DNA from: Halorubrum sodomense
GTDB lineage: Archaea; Halobacteriota; Halobacteria; Halobacteriales; Haloferacaceae
DNA: 64,000 bases
Assembly: GCF_900111935.1 (NCBI RefSeq)
Contig: NZ_FOYN01000003.1
Span: 221,973 to 285,972, forward strand
Reading direction: 5' to 3'
The notes under the pieces: generated by a model
The model's input: only the letters and a program-made list of their open reading frames with translations
What the model was told of the DNA's origin: nothing
The model's database searches: none
Translations under genes and position numbers: made by a program
Shown: one piece after another, positions 37,366-45,327 of the stretch
Numbering within the stretch: position 1 is the first letter of the stretch
Layout: the number at the start of each line of letters is the position of its first letter

Positions 37366-39380
37366 CGACGCTGGAGAGCGTCGGGACGACGCTCGTCGTC
37401 GGGTCGGGCGTGTTCATCGTCACCTACTACTTGCTGATCAACGTCGGCTACCTGCTGATCCACGTGCTCGCGCTGTTCCAGCTCCGCGACAACGTCCGCG
37501 AGTCGGCGTGGAACCCGTCGTTCCGCGCGTTCGACAGCCCGTTCTACCCGGGCGTCGCGATGGTCGTGCCGGCGTACAACGAGGCGGCCAACATCGTCGA
37601 GAGCGTGCGCTCGATGCTGGCACTCAACTATCCGGACCAGGAGATCGTCGTCGTCAACGACGGCTCGTCGGACGCCACCCTCGAGCGGCTCGAAGACGCG
37701 TTCGGGCTGCGGCCAGTCGACGCCGAGGTCCCCTACGACGTGCCCTCGGAGCCGATCCGCGGGGTGTACCGCTCGGCGACCCACGAGAACCTGCTGGTCG
37801 TCGACAAGGAGAACGGCGGCAAAAGCGACGCGCTCAACGCCGGCGTCTGGCTCACCGACAAGGAGCTGTTCTGCGCGGTCGACGCCGACACCGTGATCGA
37901 CCGCGACGCGCTCCTCGACGTCGTCGCGCCGTTCCTCGAGGAGCCCTCTCGGACAGTCGCCAGCGGCGGGACCATCCGGGTAGCCAACAACTGCGTCGTT
38001 CAGGACGGGCAGGTCAAGGAGGTCAACCTCCCGAAGACCGGCCTCGCGGGGGTCCAGGTGATGGAGTACCTGCGCGCGTTCTACTCGGGGAGGCTCGGGC
38101 TCGCCCGGCTCAAGGGGCTGATCCTCATCTCCGGCGCGTTCGGCGTGTTCCGGACCGACCGCGTCCGCGAGATCGGCGGCTACCGCCACGACACGATCAC
38201 CGAGGACTTCGACGTGGTCGTCCGCCTCCACGAACACCTCTCGGACAACGATGTCGACTACCGGATCGAGTTCGTCCCCGAGCCCGTCGCGTGGACGGAG
38301 GTACCGGAGACGCTGCGGTCGCTGGGCCGCCAGCGGCGCCGCTGGTACCGCGGGATGTTGGAGACGGTGATCGCGAGTCGCGGCCTCTTCTTCCGCCGGC
38401 GCTACGGTCGCGTCGGGACGGTCGTGCTCCCGTTCTTCACCGCGGCGGAGGCGCTCGGGCCACTCATCGAGGGGTTCGGCTACGTGTTGCTCCCGATCGG
38501 CTGGTACCTCGGCATCCTCAACGTCGAGTTCTTCCTGACGTTCCTGCTTCTCACCGTCGGGGCCGGCGTGTTCCTCTCGTGGTTCGGCGTGTTCAGCGAG
38601 GTGTGGAGCTACAACCGCTACGAGTCGCCGTGGGACGCCGTCAGGCTGCTCTGGTACGGCGTCTTAGAGAACTTCGGCTACCGCCAGTGGAAGACGGTCG
38701 TCGCCTGGCACGGCCTGATCGAGTTCCTCCGCGGCGAGCAGTCGTGGGGCGTCATGGAGCGGCGGGGGTTCGGCGACGCAGCGACCGAAGCCGCGGCGGC
38801 CGGCGGCGGCGCCGGCCCGGCGGCCGCAGCCGGCGTGGCCACGGACGACCGCGAGGACGCGGGCGACGGCGGCTTCGTCTGGGTAGACCGGCTCGTCGAC
38901 GAGCCCGGCACCGACGGGCTCCGGTGGCTCGACCGCATCGCGAGCGACGGGCAGCCCGGCGCGTTCGCGTCGGTCGCGGACCTGGCCGTCGGCGTTGGCG
39001 ACGGGGGGTTCGTCTGGACGACCGACTTCTCCGCGGGCGACGGTGACGGGGGATTCGTCTGGGTGACCGACCCGACGCTCGGCGCGGGCGACGGCGGCTT
39101 CGTCCTCGCGGCCGACGACGACGGGAGCGTGCGGTTCGCCGCGACGATGGACTTCTCCCGGGGCGTCGGCGACGGAGGCTTCGTCTGGACGACCGACCCG
39201 ACGCTCGGCGCGGGCGACGGCGGCTTCGTGTGGACCCGCGACGCCGCGGTCGGCGCCGGGGACGAGGGGTTCGTCTGGGTGGTCGACGCGGTCGACCCGA
39301 CCGACGCGGCCGACCCGACCGACGCGGCCGACCCGACCGACGCGGCCGACCCGACCGACGCGGCCGACCCGACCGATTAG
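37362..39380 (+). CDS. Processive membrane GT2 glycan synthase with C-terminal repeat tail
   Basis: A 672-residue protein. An N-terminal membrane helix (TLVVGSGVFIVTYYLLINVGYLLIHVLALF) precedes a GT2 domain: VVPAYNEAANIVESVRSMLALNYPDQEIVVVNDGS, KENGGKSDALNAGV, the DAD motif near residue 172, TEDFD near 280, and QRRRWYRG near 325. This is the Q/RxxRW signature of cellulose, poly-GlcNAc and hyaluronan synthases. Three to four membrane helices follow up to about residue 420. The last ~170 residues are a soluble tail of seven GDGGFVW-type repeats and then DPTDAA repeats, which I do not know from this family. It is third in the response regulator operon. The polymer is unknown; poly-GlcNAc or a glucan are candidates. 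Confidence 0.85.
   Translation: MTTLESVGTTLVVGSGVFIVTYYLLINVGYLLIHVLALFQLRDNVRESAWNPSFRAFDSPFYPGVAMVVPAYNEAANIVESVRSMLALNYPDQEIVVVNDGSSDATLERLEDAFGLRPVDAEVPYDVPSEPIRGVYRSATHENLLVVDKENGGKSDALNAGVWLTDKELFCAVDADTVIDRDALLDVVAPFLEEPSRTVASGGTIRVANNCVVQDGQVKEVNLPKTGLAGVQVMEYLRAFYSGRLGLARLKGLILISGAFGVFRTDRVREIGGYRHDTITEDFDVVVRLHEHLSDNDVDYRIEFVPEPVAWTEVPETLRSLGRQRRRWYRGMLETVIASRGLFFRRRYGRVGTVVLPFFTAAEALGPLIEGFGYVLLPIGWYLGILNVEFFLTFLLLTVGAGVFLSWFGVFSEVWSYNRYESPWDAVRLLWYGVLENFGYRQWKTVVAWHGLIEFLRGEQSWGVMERRGFGDAATEAAAAGGGAGPAAAAGVATDDREDAGDGGFVWVDRLVDEPGTDGLRWLDRIASDGQPGAFASVADLAVGVGDGGFVWTTDFSAGDGDGGFVWVTDPTLGAGDGGFVLAADDDGSVRFAATMDFSRGVGDGGFVWTTDPTLGAGDGGFVWTRDAAVGAGDEGFVWVVDAVDPTDAADPTDAADPTDAADPTDAADPTD
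38863..39285 (+). repeat. Seven GDGGFVW-type repeats inside the glycan synthase gene
   Basis: The encoded units follow G-x-G-D-G-G-F-V-W-x-x-D with variable spacing of about 17-40 residues; one copy reads GDGGFVL and one GDEGFVW. The codons are mostly conserved (GGCGACGG, GGCTTCGTCTGG), so the copies are recent or kept similar by selection. Confidence 0.8.
39294..39380 (+). repeat. 18-base tandem repeat encoding DPTDAA, four full copies and a partial one
   Basis: The unit GACCCGACCGACGCGGCC repeats exactly at 39294, 39312, 39330 and 39348, then a partial copy meets the stop codon. Perfect identity suggests replication slippage and a copy number that varies between strains. Confidence 0.9.
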
Positions 39381-39391
39381 CCCGGGGGCGA

Positions 39392-40555
39392 TCAGTCCGC
39401 GGCCAGCGCCTCGTGGACCGGTTCGGCGGCGTTGACGTCGCTCACGACGAAGCGGGTTCCGTCCGCGTCGCTGTCGACGGCGAGGTCCCAACCGTGCCCC
39501 GAGATCACGCGCTGGACGACCAACAGACCGAGTCCGAACGATTTGATGTTGTCCGCGTCGGCCGCGGTGAGCGCGTGTTCGACGTCCGCGGGGAGTCCCG
39601 GCCCGTCGTCGCTGACGGCGAAGCCGTGCGAGTCGCCGGTCACCGTCACCGCGACGTCCGGCCCGCCGTGTTCGACGCAGTTGCGGAACAGGTTCTCGAA
39701 GAGCCGTTGGAGCCGCATCTCGTCGGCGAGGACGGTCGTCCCAGCTTCGACCTCGACCGACAGGGTCGCGTTCCGGGTCCGGACCGTGTCCCACGCGTCG
39801 CGGACGACTCTTTCGAGGTCCACCTGCGTGCGCTCGCCCACGTCCGTCCCTTCCTTCGCCAGCATCAGGCACTCGGCGATCATCGACTCCATGCGGCCGA
39901 GCGCGCCCTGGACGCGGTCGAGGAACTCCGACACCTGCCCGCTGACGTGGTCCTGTGCGAGCTCGGTGAACCCGATCGCCCCCGACAGGGGGTTCCGGAG
40001 GTCGTGAGCCACGATGCCGGCGAACTCGTCGAGCCGCTCGTTCTGCTCGCGAAGCTCGGCGTAGTGTTTCTGCCGCTCCAGCTCGCTGCCCACCCACTCC
40101 GCGAGTATCGAGACGAGGCCGCGCTCCGCGTCCGTGATCGGGTCGTCGCGCGGCTCAGCGTCGGAGAAACACAGCGTCCCGTACATCTCGCCGTCGATGT
40201 CGACGGCGGCGCCGACGTAGCAGTGGAGCCCGGTCGTCTCCAGGGCGACGTCGTCGCGGTACTCGCTGTCGGCCGCCTCCGCGAAGCCGAGCGGCTCGCC
40301 GCTCTCGACGACGTGGCGACACCACGTCCCGTCGAGATCGACGACGCCGCCCTGCGCATACGGGCCGCTTTCGATGTTCGTCTCGACCACCTCGTACCGG
40401 CCGTCGCCGGTGTACGAGAGCACGCCGTTGTCGACGCCGAGGTACTCCCGACCGACGTCGATCGCCTTACGGAGCCGCTCGTCGGTGTCGAGGTCGCTCG
40501 AGGTCAGCTGTAACAGGCTCTTGAAGGGGTCCGAACGGACCGTGTCGCGTGACAT
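39392..40555 (-). CDS. GAF-domain sensor histidine kinase
   Basis: A 387-residue cytoplasmic kinase without membrane segments. Residues about 25-165 form a GAF domain (YLGVDNGVLSYTGDGRYEV, GTWCRHVVESGEPLGFAEAADSEYRDD, TTGLHCYVGAAVDIDGEMYGTLCFSD). The HisKA helix has phospho-acceptor His184 in IVAHDLRNPLSG. The ATPase domain has the N-box NLFRNCVEHGG, VSDDGPGLP and SFGLGLLVVQRVISGHG. It is convergent with the response regulator operon and 12 bases from its end, which makes the CheY-like protein a likely partner, though pairing is not proved. Confidence 0.9.
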   Translation of the reverse strand: MSRDTVRSDPFKSLLQLTSSDLDTDERLRKAIDVGREYLGVDNGVLSYTGDGRYEVVETNIESGPYAQGGVVDLDGTWCRHVVESGEPLGFAEAADSEYRDDVALETTGLHCYVGAAVDIDGEMYGTLCFSDAEPRDDPITDAERGLVSILAEWVGSELERQKHYAELREQNERLDEFAGIVAHDLRNPLSGAIGFTELAQDHVSGQVSEFLDRVQGALGRMESMIAECLMLAKEGTDVGERTQVDLERVVRDAWDTVRTRNATLSVEVEAGTTVLADEMRLQRLFENLFRNCVEHGGPDVAVTVTGDSHGFAVSDDGPGLPADVEHALTAADADNIKSFGLGLLVVQRVISGHGWDLAVDSDADGTRFVVSDVNAAEPVHEALAAD

Positions 40556-40637
40556 GGTGAATAATCAGGCCGTTACCGGCGGTAGGGGCGGCCATCTGAT
40601 AAAAGCGTGAGTTTGGTTCGCACGGTCGCTCCGTCCG

Positions 40638-40651
40638 AGAAATAGGCTTAA
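40638..40651 (+). promoter_or_regulatory. TATA-like box of the glycoside hydrolase gene
   Basis: GAAATAGGCTTAAC is centred about 28-30 bases before the GTG at 40676, in line with a leaderless transcript. Confidence 0.5.
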
Positions 40652-40675
40652 CCGTCTCCCCCCGTACGCGACGTT

Positions 40676-42934
40676 GTGCGCAGACGCCGGTTTCTGGGTC
40701 GGGTTGGGGTGGCGGGAGCGGTCGGGACCGCCGGCTGCGGCCTCCGCGGCGACGCCGACGGGTCCGGAGGCGACGGTCCCGGCGCGGGCGAGGGGCCGGA
40801 CCGCCGGTTCCGCGTCGGCGACGACGGCTTCGAGGTCGCGGTCGACGACGGCGAGTTCGTTCCCGTCTCGGTCCGCGGCGTGAACCTCGGGATGGCCAAG
40901 CCCGGCCGGTTTCCCGGCGAGGCGGCGATCACCCGCGCGGAGTACGACCGCTGGCTCGGGATGATGGGCGAGTTGCGCGTCAACGTCGTCCGGGTGTACA
41001 CCGTCCATCCGCCCGCGTTTTACCGGGCGCTCGCGGCGTACAATCGGTCGCACGCCGAGCCGATCTACGTCCTCCACGGCAACTGGATCGGCGAGGAGAC
41101 GCTCCGGGAAGCCGGCGACGCGTCCTCGCTGTCGGCCGAGTTCGACCGCTCGATGCGACAGGTCGTCGACGCCGTCCACGGCGCGACGACGATCGAACCC
41201 GAGCCCGGGTACGCGAGCGGCACCTACGACGCGGACGTCAGCGACGCCGTCCTCGGGTACGTCGTCGGCATCGAGTGGCCGCCGGCGGTCGTCCGAGAGA
41301 CGAACCGGACGAACGACGCGACCGGCTACGACGGGGAGTTCCTCGCCGCGCCGGACGCGCCCCCGTTCGAGGCGTGGCTCGCCGCCCGCCTCGACGCCGC
41401 CGTCGCGTACGAGGCGAGCGAGTACGACGCCCGGCGCCCGGCGGCGTTCACCAACTGGGTGACTACCGACCCGCTGGAGCACCCGTACGAGCCGTTCGTC
41501 AACGAGGACGCGGTCTCCGTCGACCCCGACGCCGTCGTCGCGACCGACGCGTACGACGCTGGGACGTTCGCGGCGTACCACGTCTACCCGTACTACCCGC
41601 CGCTGTTGAACGAGACCCCCGAGTACGTGAACTACGTCGACCACCGCGGCGAGCCGAACAGCTACGCGGGCTACCTGAACGACCTCGTCGACGCGACGGA
41701 CCACCCGCTGCTCGTCGCGGAGTTCGGTGTTCCGTCCTCCCGCGGGATAGCCCAGCGAGACGTTCACGGCCGCGATCAGGGGCGACACACCGAGGCCGAG
41801 CAGGGCGAGATACTCGCCGCGATGTACGAGGACATCCGGGAGGCTGACACGGCGGGGGGCGTCGTCTTCAGCTGGCACGACGAGTGGTTCAAGCGGACGT
41901 GGAACCTCGCCCCCTTCTCGGACCCGAACCGCCGCCCGTTCTGGTCGAACGTCCAGACCCCGGAACAGCGGTTCGGGCTGCTCGCCTTCGACCCGGCCGA
42001 CGCGGTGCCGCTCGACGGATCCCCGGGGGCGTGGGCGGACGCGACCGCCGCGACGCCCGATCGCGACCCGCTCCGGCTCGGAGACGGTGCGGACGCGGCG
42101 CACGAACTGACGGCGGTCCGCGTCGCGAGCGATGCGGCGTACCTCAACGTCCGGCTCGAACTCGCGGACCTCGACGGTGGGCCGGACTGGGACGCGACCA
42201 ACTACCTCCTCGCGCTCGGGACGACCGACTCCGGCGCGCGGCCGCTCCCGTACGAGGCCGGCGCGGCGGCGCCCGCCGACTTCGTCGTCCGCCTCGGCGG
42301 CCCGGACCGCTCCCGGGTGACCGTCCACCCGCGCTACGACGCCTTCGCGTACGAGTACGGCGCCGGGGCGGGCCTCGACCTCGACCGCTACCGGGACCCG
42401 GAGCCCGGCGAGTTCGCGCCGCTGCGGCTGGTGATCAACCGCGGCTACACCGTGCCGGTGACGGACGAGTACGTCCCGTTCGAGTCGGTGGAGACGGGGC
42501 GGCTCAGATACGGGAACGGCAACCCCGAGTCGCCGGACTACGACTCGCTCGCCGACGTCCACGTCTCGCCGTCGAACGACGCGATCGAGGTCCGCCTCCC
42601 GTGGGCGCTGCTCAACGTCGCCGACCCGAGCCGCCGGCGCCGGCTCGGCGACTTCTGGACGGAGGGGCTCGACGCCTACGAGACGTTCGAGTCGATCGAC
42701 GTCGCCGCGGCCTCGTACGTCCCCGCCGACGGGACGGCCGACGGCGGGACGGCGCGACCGCTCGACGCCGCGACGAACCTCGCCCACGCGGTCCCGGGCG
42801 GGTCGGACGGCGCCCTACGATCTCTCGAGTTCGTCCCGCCGACGTGGGATCGACCGGCGTACACGGAGCGGCTCAAGGAGTCGGCCGACGCGGTCGCCGA
42901 CGTCTTCGACCGGTACGCGCGGCGAGGGGACTGA
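40676..42934 (+). CDS. Secreted Tat-lipoprotein glycoside hydrolase (clan GH-A-like)
   Basis: A 752-residue exported protein. The N-terminus RRRRFLGRVGVAGAVGTAGCG combines a twin-arginine signal with a lipobox cysteine near residue 21, so it is probably anchored to the outer face of the membrane. Residues about 45-400 look like a TIM-barrel hydrolase: VRGVNLGMAKPGRF, LRVNVVRVYTVHPPAFYRAL, IYVLHGNWIG, acid/base candidate Glu200 in GYVVGIEWPP, nucleophile candidate Glu349 in LLVAEFGVP, and VVFSWHDEWFKRTWN. The C-terminal ~300 residues form a beta-rich region (AYLNVRLELADLDGG) like a carbohydrate-binding or filler domain. Next to a glycan synthase it may trim or release the polymer. Substrate unknown. 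Confidence 0.75.
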   Translation: MRRRRFLGRVGVAGAVGTAGCGLRGDADGSGGDGPGAGEGPDRRFRVGDDGFEVAVDDGEFVPVSVRGVNLGMAKPGRFPGEAAITRAEYDRWLGMMGELRVNVVRVYTVHPPAFYRALAAYNRSHAEPIYVLHGNWIGEETLREAGDASSLSAEFDRSMRQVVDAVHGATTIEPEPGYASGTYDADVSDAVLGYVVGIEWPPAVVRETNRTNDATGYDGEFLAAPDAPPFEAWLAARLDAAVAYEASEYDARRPAAFTNWVTTDPLEHPYEPFVNEDAVSVDPDAVVATDAYDAGTFAAYHVYPYYPPLLNETPEYVNYVDHRGEPNSYAGYLNDLVDATDHPLLVAEFGVPSSRGIAQRDVHGRDQGRHTEAEQGEILAAMYEDIREADTAGGVVFSWHDEWFKRTWNLAPFSDPNRRPFWSNVQTPEQRFGLLAFDPADAVPLDGSPGAWADATAATPDRDPLRLGDGADAAHELTAVRVASDAAYLNVRLELADLDGGPDWDATNYLLALGTTDSGARPLPYEAGAAAPADFVVRLGGPDRSRVTVHPRYDAFAYEYGAGAGLDLDRYRDPEPGEFAPLRLVINRGYTVPVTDEYVPFESVETGRLRYGNGNPESPDYDSLADVHVSPSNDAIEVRLPWALLNVADPSRRRRLGDFWTEGLDAYETFESIDVAAASYVPADGTADGGTARPLDAATNLAHAVPGGSDGALRSLEFVPPTWDRPAYTERLKESADAVADVFDRYARRGD

Positions 42935-42958
42935 GCCCACTCCGGCGTCGCCCGCACG

Positions 42959-44167
42959 CTACTCCGAGAGCCGGTCGCGCGTCAGCGCCTCGCCGGGACC
43001 GGTCGTCTCGTCGGCGCCCAGCACGACACCGGCGTTCAGCGAGGTGTTAATCCCGGTCTTCGCGCCGTCGCCGACGATCGCGCCGAGCTTCCGGCGACCG
43101 GTGTCGACGCGGTCGCCCTTCACGGTCAGTCGGACGTTCTCGCCGTCGTGCCGGAGGTTCGCGACGTTCGTCCCCGCGCCGAAGTTCACCCCCCGACCGA
43201 GCACGGAGTCGCCGACGTACGAGAGGTGGCCGACCGAGGCGTCGGCCATCAGCACCGAGTTCTTCACCTCGACCGAGTGGCCGACGTGGGCGTCGGGGCC
43301 CACGACGGTCGGGCCGCGAATATAGGCGTTCGGCCCCACGTCTGCGCCCTCGCGGATCAGCGCCGGCCCCTCGACGTAGGCGCCCGAGCGGACCCGCGCT
43401 CCCTCCTCGACGATGACCGGCCCGTGAAGGTGAACGTCCTCCTCGACGGTCCCGGCGAGCTCACGCTCGTCGTCGAGTTCGTCGAGCGCCAGCTCGTTCG
43501 CTTCGAGGAGTTCCCACGGTCGGCCCACGTCGAGCCAGGTGCCGTCGTACCGCGCCACGTCGATCCGCCGGCCGTCGCCGAGCAGGAGGTCGATCGTCGT
43601 CGTGATCTCGTACTCGCCGCGCTCGCTCTCGGGCGTGCGGTCGATGTACTCGAACACCTCCGGCTCGAACGCGTAACAGCCGACGTTCGCGAGGTTCGTC
43701 GGCGGGTCGTCGGGCTTCTCGACGATCCCCGCGAGCGACCCGTCGGCCGCGGTCGAGAGCACGCCGTACGCCCGCGGGTCCGGAACCTCGGTGGCGGCGA
43801 CGGCCGTCCCGCCCACCTCCGCGAGCGCCCGCGGGAGCGACGCGTCCACGACCACGTCGCCGTTGAGCACGAGGAAGTCGTCGTCGACGACGGGTTCCGC
43901 CTGCGCCACGGCGTGGGCGGTGCCCAGCGCCTCCGCCTGCTCGACGAAGTGGACCGGCCGGTCGCGGTACGTCTCGCCGATCGCCTCGCGGATTTCCTCG
44001 CCGCGGTATCCGGTCACGACGACGAACTCGTCGACCACCTCTCGGGCCGTGTCGAACACCCGTTCCAGCAGCGACCGATCTCCGACCGGGAGGAGCGGTT
44101 TCGGGCGTCGGTCCGTCAGCGGTCGCATCCGGGTCCCGCGGCCGGCCGCGAGCACGACTCCGTACAT
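42959..44167 (-). CDS. glmU: Bifunctional GlmU: GlcNAc-1-P uridylyltransferase / GlcN-1-P acetyltransferase
   Basis: A 402-residue protein. The nucleotidyltransferase domain starts MYGVVLAAGRGTRMRPLTDRRPKPLLPVGDRSLLERVF, with AEALGTAHAVAQAE, VLNGDVVVDASL and VEKPDDPP. The C-terminal beta-helix carries the acetyltransferase signature GHSVEVKNSVLMADASVGHLSYVGDSVLGRGVNFGAGTNVANLRHDG and KLGAIVGDGAKTGINTSLNAG. It makes UDP-GlcNAc, the precursor for the nonulosonate and glycan genes. The ATG at 44167 gives the family N-terminus; upstream in-frame codons are Ala/Pro-rich and unlike the family. It is on its own transcript, separate from glmS and glmM. Confidence 0.9.
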   Translation of the reverse strand: MYGVVLAAGRGTRMRPLTDRRPKPLLPVGDRSLLERVFDTAREVVDEFVVVTGYRGEEIREAIGETYRDRPVHFVEQAEALGTAHAVAQAEPVVDDDFLVLNGDVVVDASLPRALAEVGGTAVAATEVPDPRAYGVLSTAADGSLAGIVEKPDDPPTNLANVGCYAFEPEVFEYIDRTPESERGEYEITTTIDLLLGDGRRIDVARYDGTWLDVGRPWELLEANELALDELDDERELAGTVEEDVHLHGPVIVEEGARVRSGAYVEGPALIREGADVGPNAYIRGPTVVGPDAHVGHSVEVKNSVLMADASVGHLSYVGDSVLGRGVNFGAGTNVANLRHDGENVRLTVKGDRVDTGRRKLGAIVGDGAKTGINTSLNAGVVLGADETTGPGEALTRDRLSE

Positions 44168-44295
44168 GGACGGGCCGACGGCGGGGCGGGGTTTAGCCGC
44201 TGCGGTCGGTGCGGTCGCCGGGGCCGAATACATAGTAATAGTTGTTATATCTCTGCTACCAAAGATATATGTCTCTTACACCGCGACTAGATGGT

Positions 44296-44853
44296 ATGTC
44301 GAACGACACCGCCGCCGACTCGTCGTCGCACGGAGACCGCGAGGCCCGGCGTCGATGGAAAGACGACCGGACCACGTTTCAGCGGGTGTACGACGTGATG
44401 ACCGGCGTGACCGAACCCGCGTCGGCGAGCGAGGTCGCCGATCGCGCGGCGTGTTCGCCCGACGGCGCGCGAAACGCGCTCACTCAGCTGGCCGAGCTGG
44501 GCATCGTCGACCGGCGCGGGAGTCGTCCCGCCGAGTACCGCCGCAACGAGTCGTACTTCGAGTGGAAGCGCGTCGAGACGCTGGCCGACGACCACACCGC
44601 CGCGGCGCTCCGCGAGCGCTTAGACGACCTCCTCGCGGAGGACGCCGACCTTCAGGAGTCGTTCGGCGTTCCGGACCCGGACGCCGTCTCGGTCGCGCCG
44701 GTCGAAGGCGGCGACCACGCGGCGGTCCACGACCGGCTCGAGTCGCTGTCGCGGTGGCGCACGGTGCGGCACGACATCGAACTCCTCCAGCGAGCCGTCT
44801 CGCGGGCCCAGGCGCGCGGCCGCGACGAGACCGATCTCGGCGCGTCGGCCTGA
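44296..44853 (+). CDS. Winged-helix transcription regulator (DUF7342-like)
   Basis: A 185-residue protein with a winged HTH: TTFQRVYDVMTGVTEPASASEVADRAACSPDGARNALTQLAELGIVDRRGSRPAEYRRNESYFEWKRVE. I recognise this as a haloarchaeal HTH family (DUF7342, from memory). The C-terminal ~90 residues are helical and acidic. An in-frame ATG at 44269 would add nine residues; it lies in the AT-rich promoter region (TTGTTATATCTC, GATATATG), so 44296 is preferred. It is followed after 15 bases by a gene often found paired with such regulators, which suggests a two-gene module. Confidence 0.7.
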   Translation: MSNDTAADSSSHGDREARRRWKDDRTTFQRVYDVMTGVTEPASASEVADRAACSPDGARNALTQLAELGIVDRRGSRPAEYRRNESYFEWKRVETLADDHTAAALRERLDDLLAEDADLQESFGVPDPDAVSVAPVEGGDHAAVHDRLESLSRWRTVRHDIELLQRAVSRAQARGRDETDLGASA

Positions 44854-44868
44854 GGCGTCCCGAGCCAC

Positions 44869-45327
44869 ATGTCGGACGATGACGACGACGCCGAGACCGC
44901 GGCAGACAGCGGTCGGCTCGACCGGACGACGATGGAAACCATCGGGCCCCGGGCGGAGACACACCCGCTAGTCGAGTCCTGGCGGTTCGAGCCGGATCGG
45001 ATCGCTCCCCGATCGCTGGTGCTCACGCTGGACGCGACCGCGTATCCGTCCGCCGTCGACGCCGCCCGGATCGACGTCCACTGGTTCGTGACGGGCGACT
45101 ACTACTTTCATTACGTCGAAGAACGGAGCCCGTCTCGGTTCCAGTGCCGTTGGGACCGCCACCCGAAGACCGACGCGACGAGGAACCACTTCCACCCGCC
45201 GCCGGACGCGAACGGCGTCGAACCGTCACCGCTCGGCGACCACCACCTCGACGTCCTGTTTTCGGTTCTCGACTGGGTCGCCGAGCGCGTGGAACGACGC
45301 CACGACGAGTCGGACCGCCCCGCCTAA
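44869..45327 (+). CDS. Conserved protein paired with the HTH regulator
   Basis: A 152-residue protein with VLTLDATAYPSAVDAARIDVHWFVTGDYYFHYVEE, CRWDRHPKTDATRNHFHPPPDANG and HHLDVLFSVLDWVAERV. The RWDRHP...RNHFHPPPDA motif, rich in His and Asp, is reminiscent of the DUF6516 type found in toxin-antitoxin-like pairs. The gene follows a winged-helix regulator in the same direction, an order common for antitoxin-toxin modules. I do not know a tested function. It overlaps the end of the convergent glmM by four bases. Confidence 0.6.
   Translation: MSDDDDDAETAADSGRLDRTTMETIGPRAETHPLVESWRFEPDRIAPRSLVLTLDATAYPSAVDAARIDVHWFVTGDYYFHYVEERSPSRFQCRWDRHPKTDATRNHFHPPPDANGVEPSPLGDHHLDVLFSVLDWVAERVERRHDESDRPA

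Noticed and set aside
38863..39380. A separate repeat protein after the GT2
   Set aside because: No start or stop separates the repeats from the synthase; they are in the same frame.
40565..42787. A 740-codon minus-strand frame over the glycoside hydrolase
   Set aside because: Antisense shadow; the plus strand shows Tat signal, catalytic motifs and promoter.
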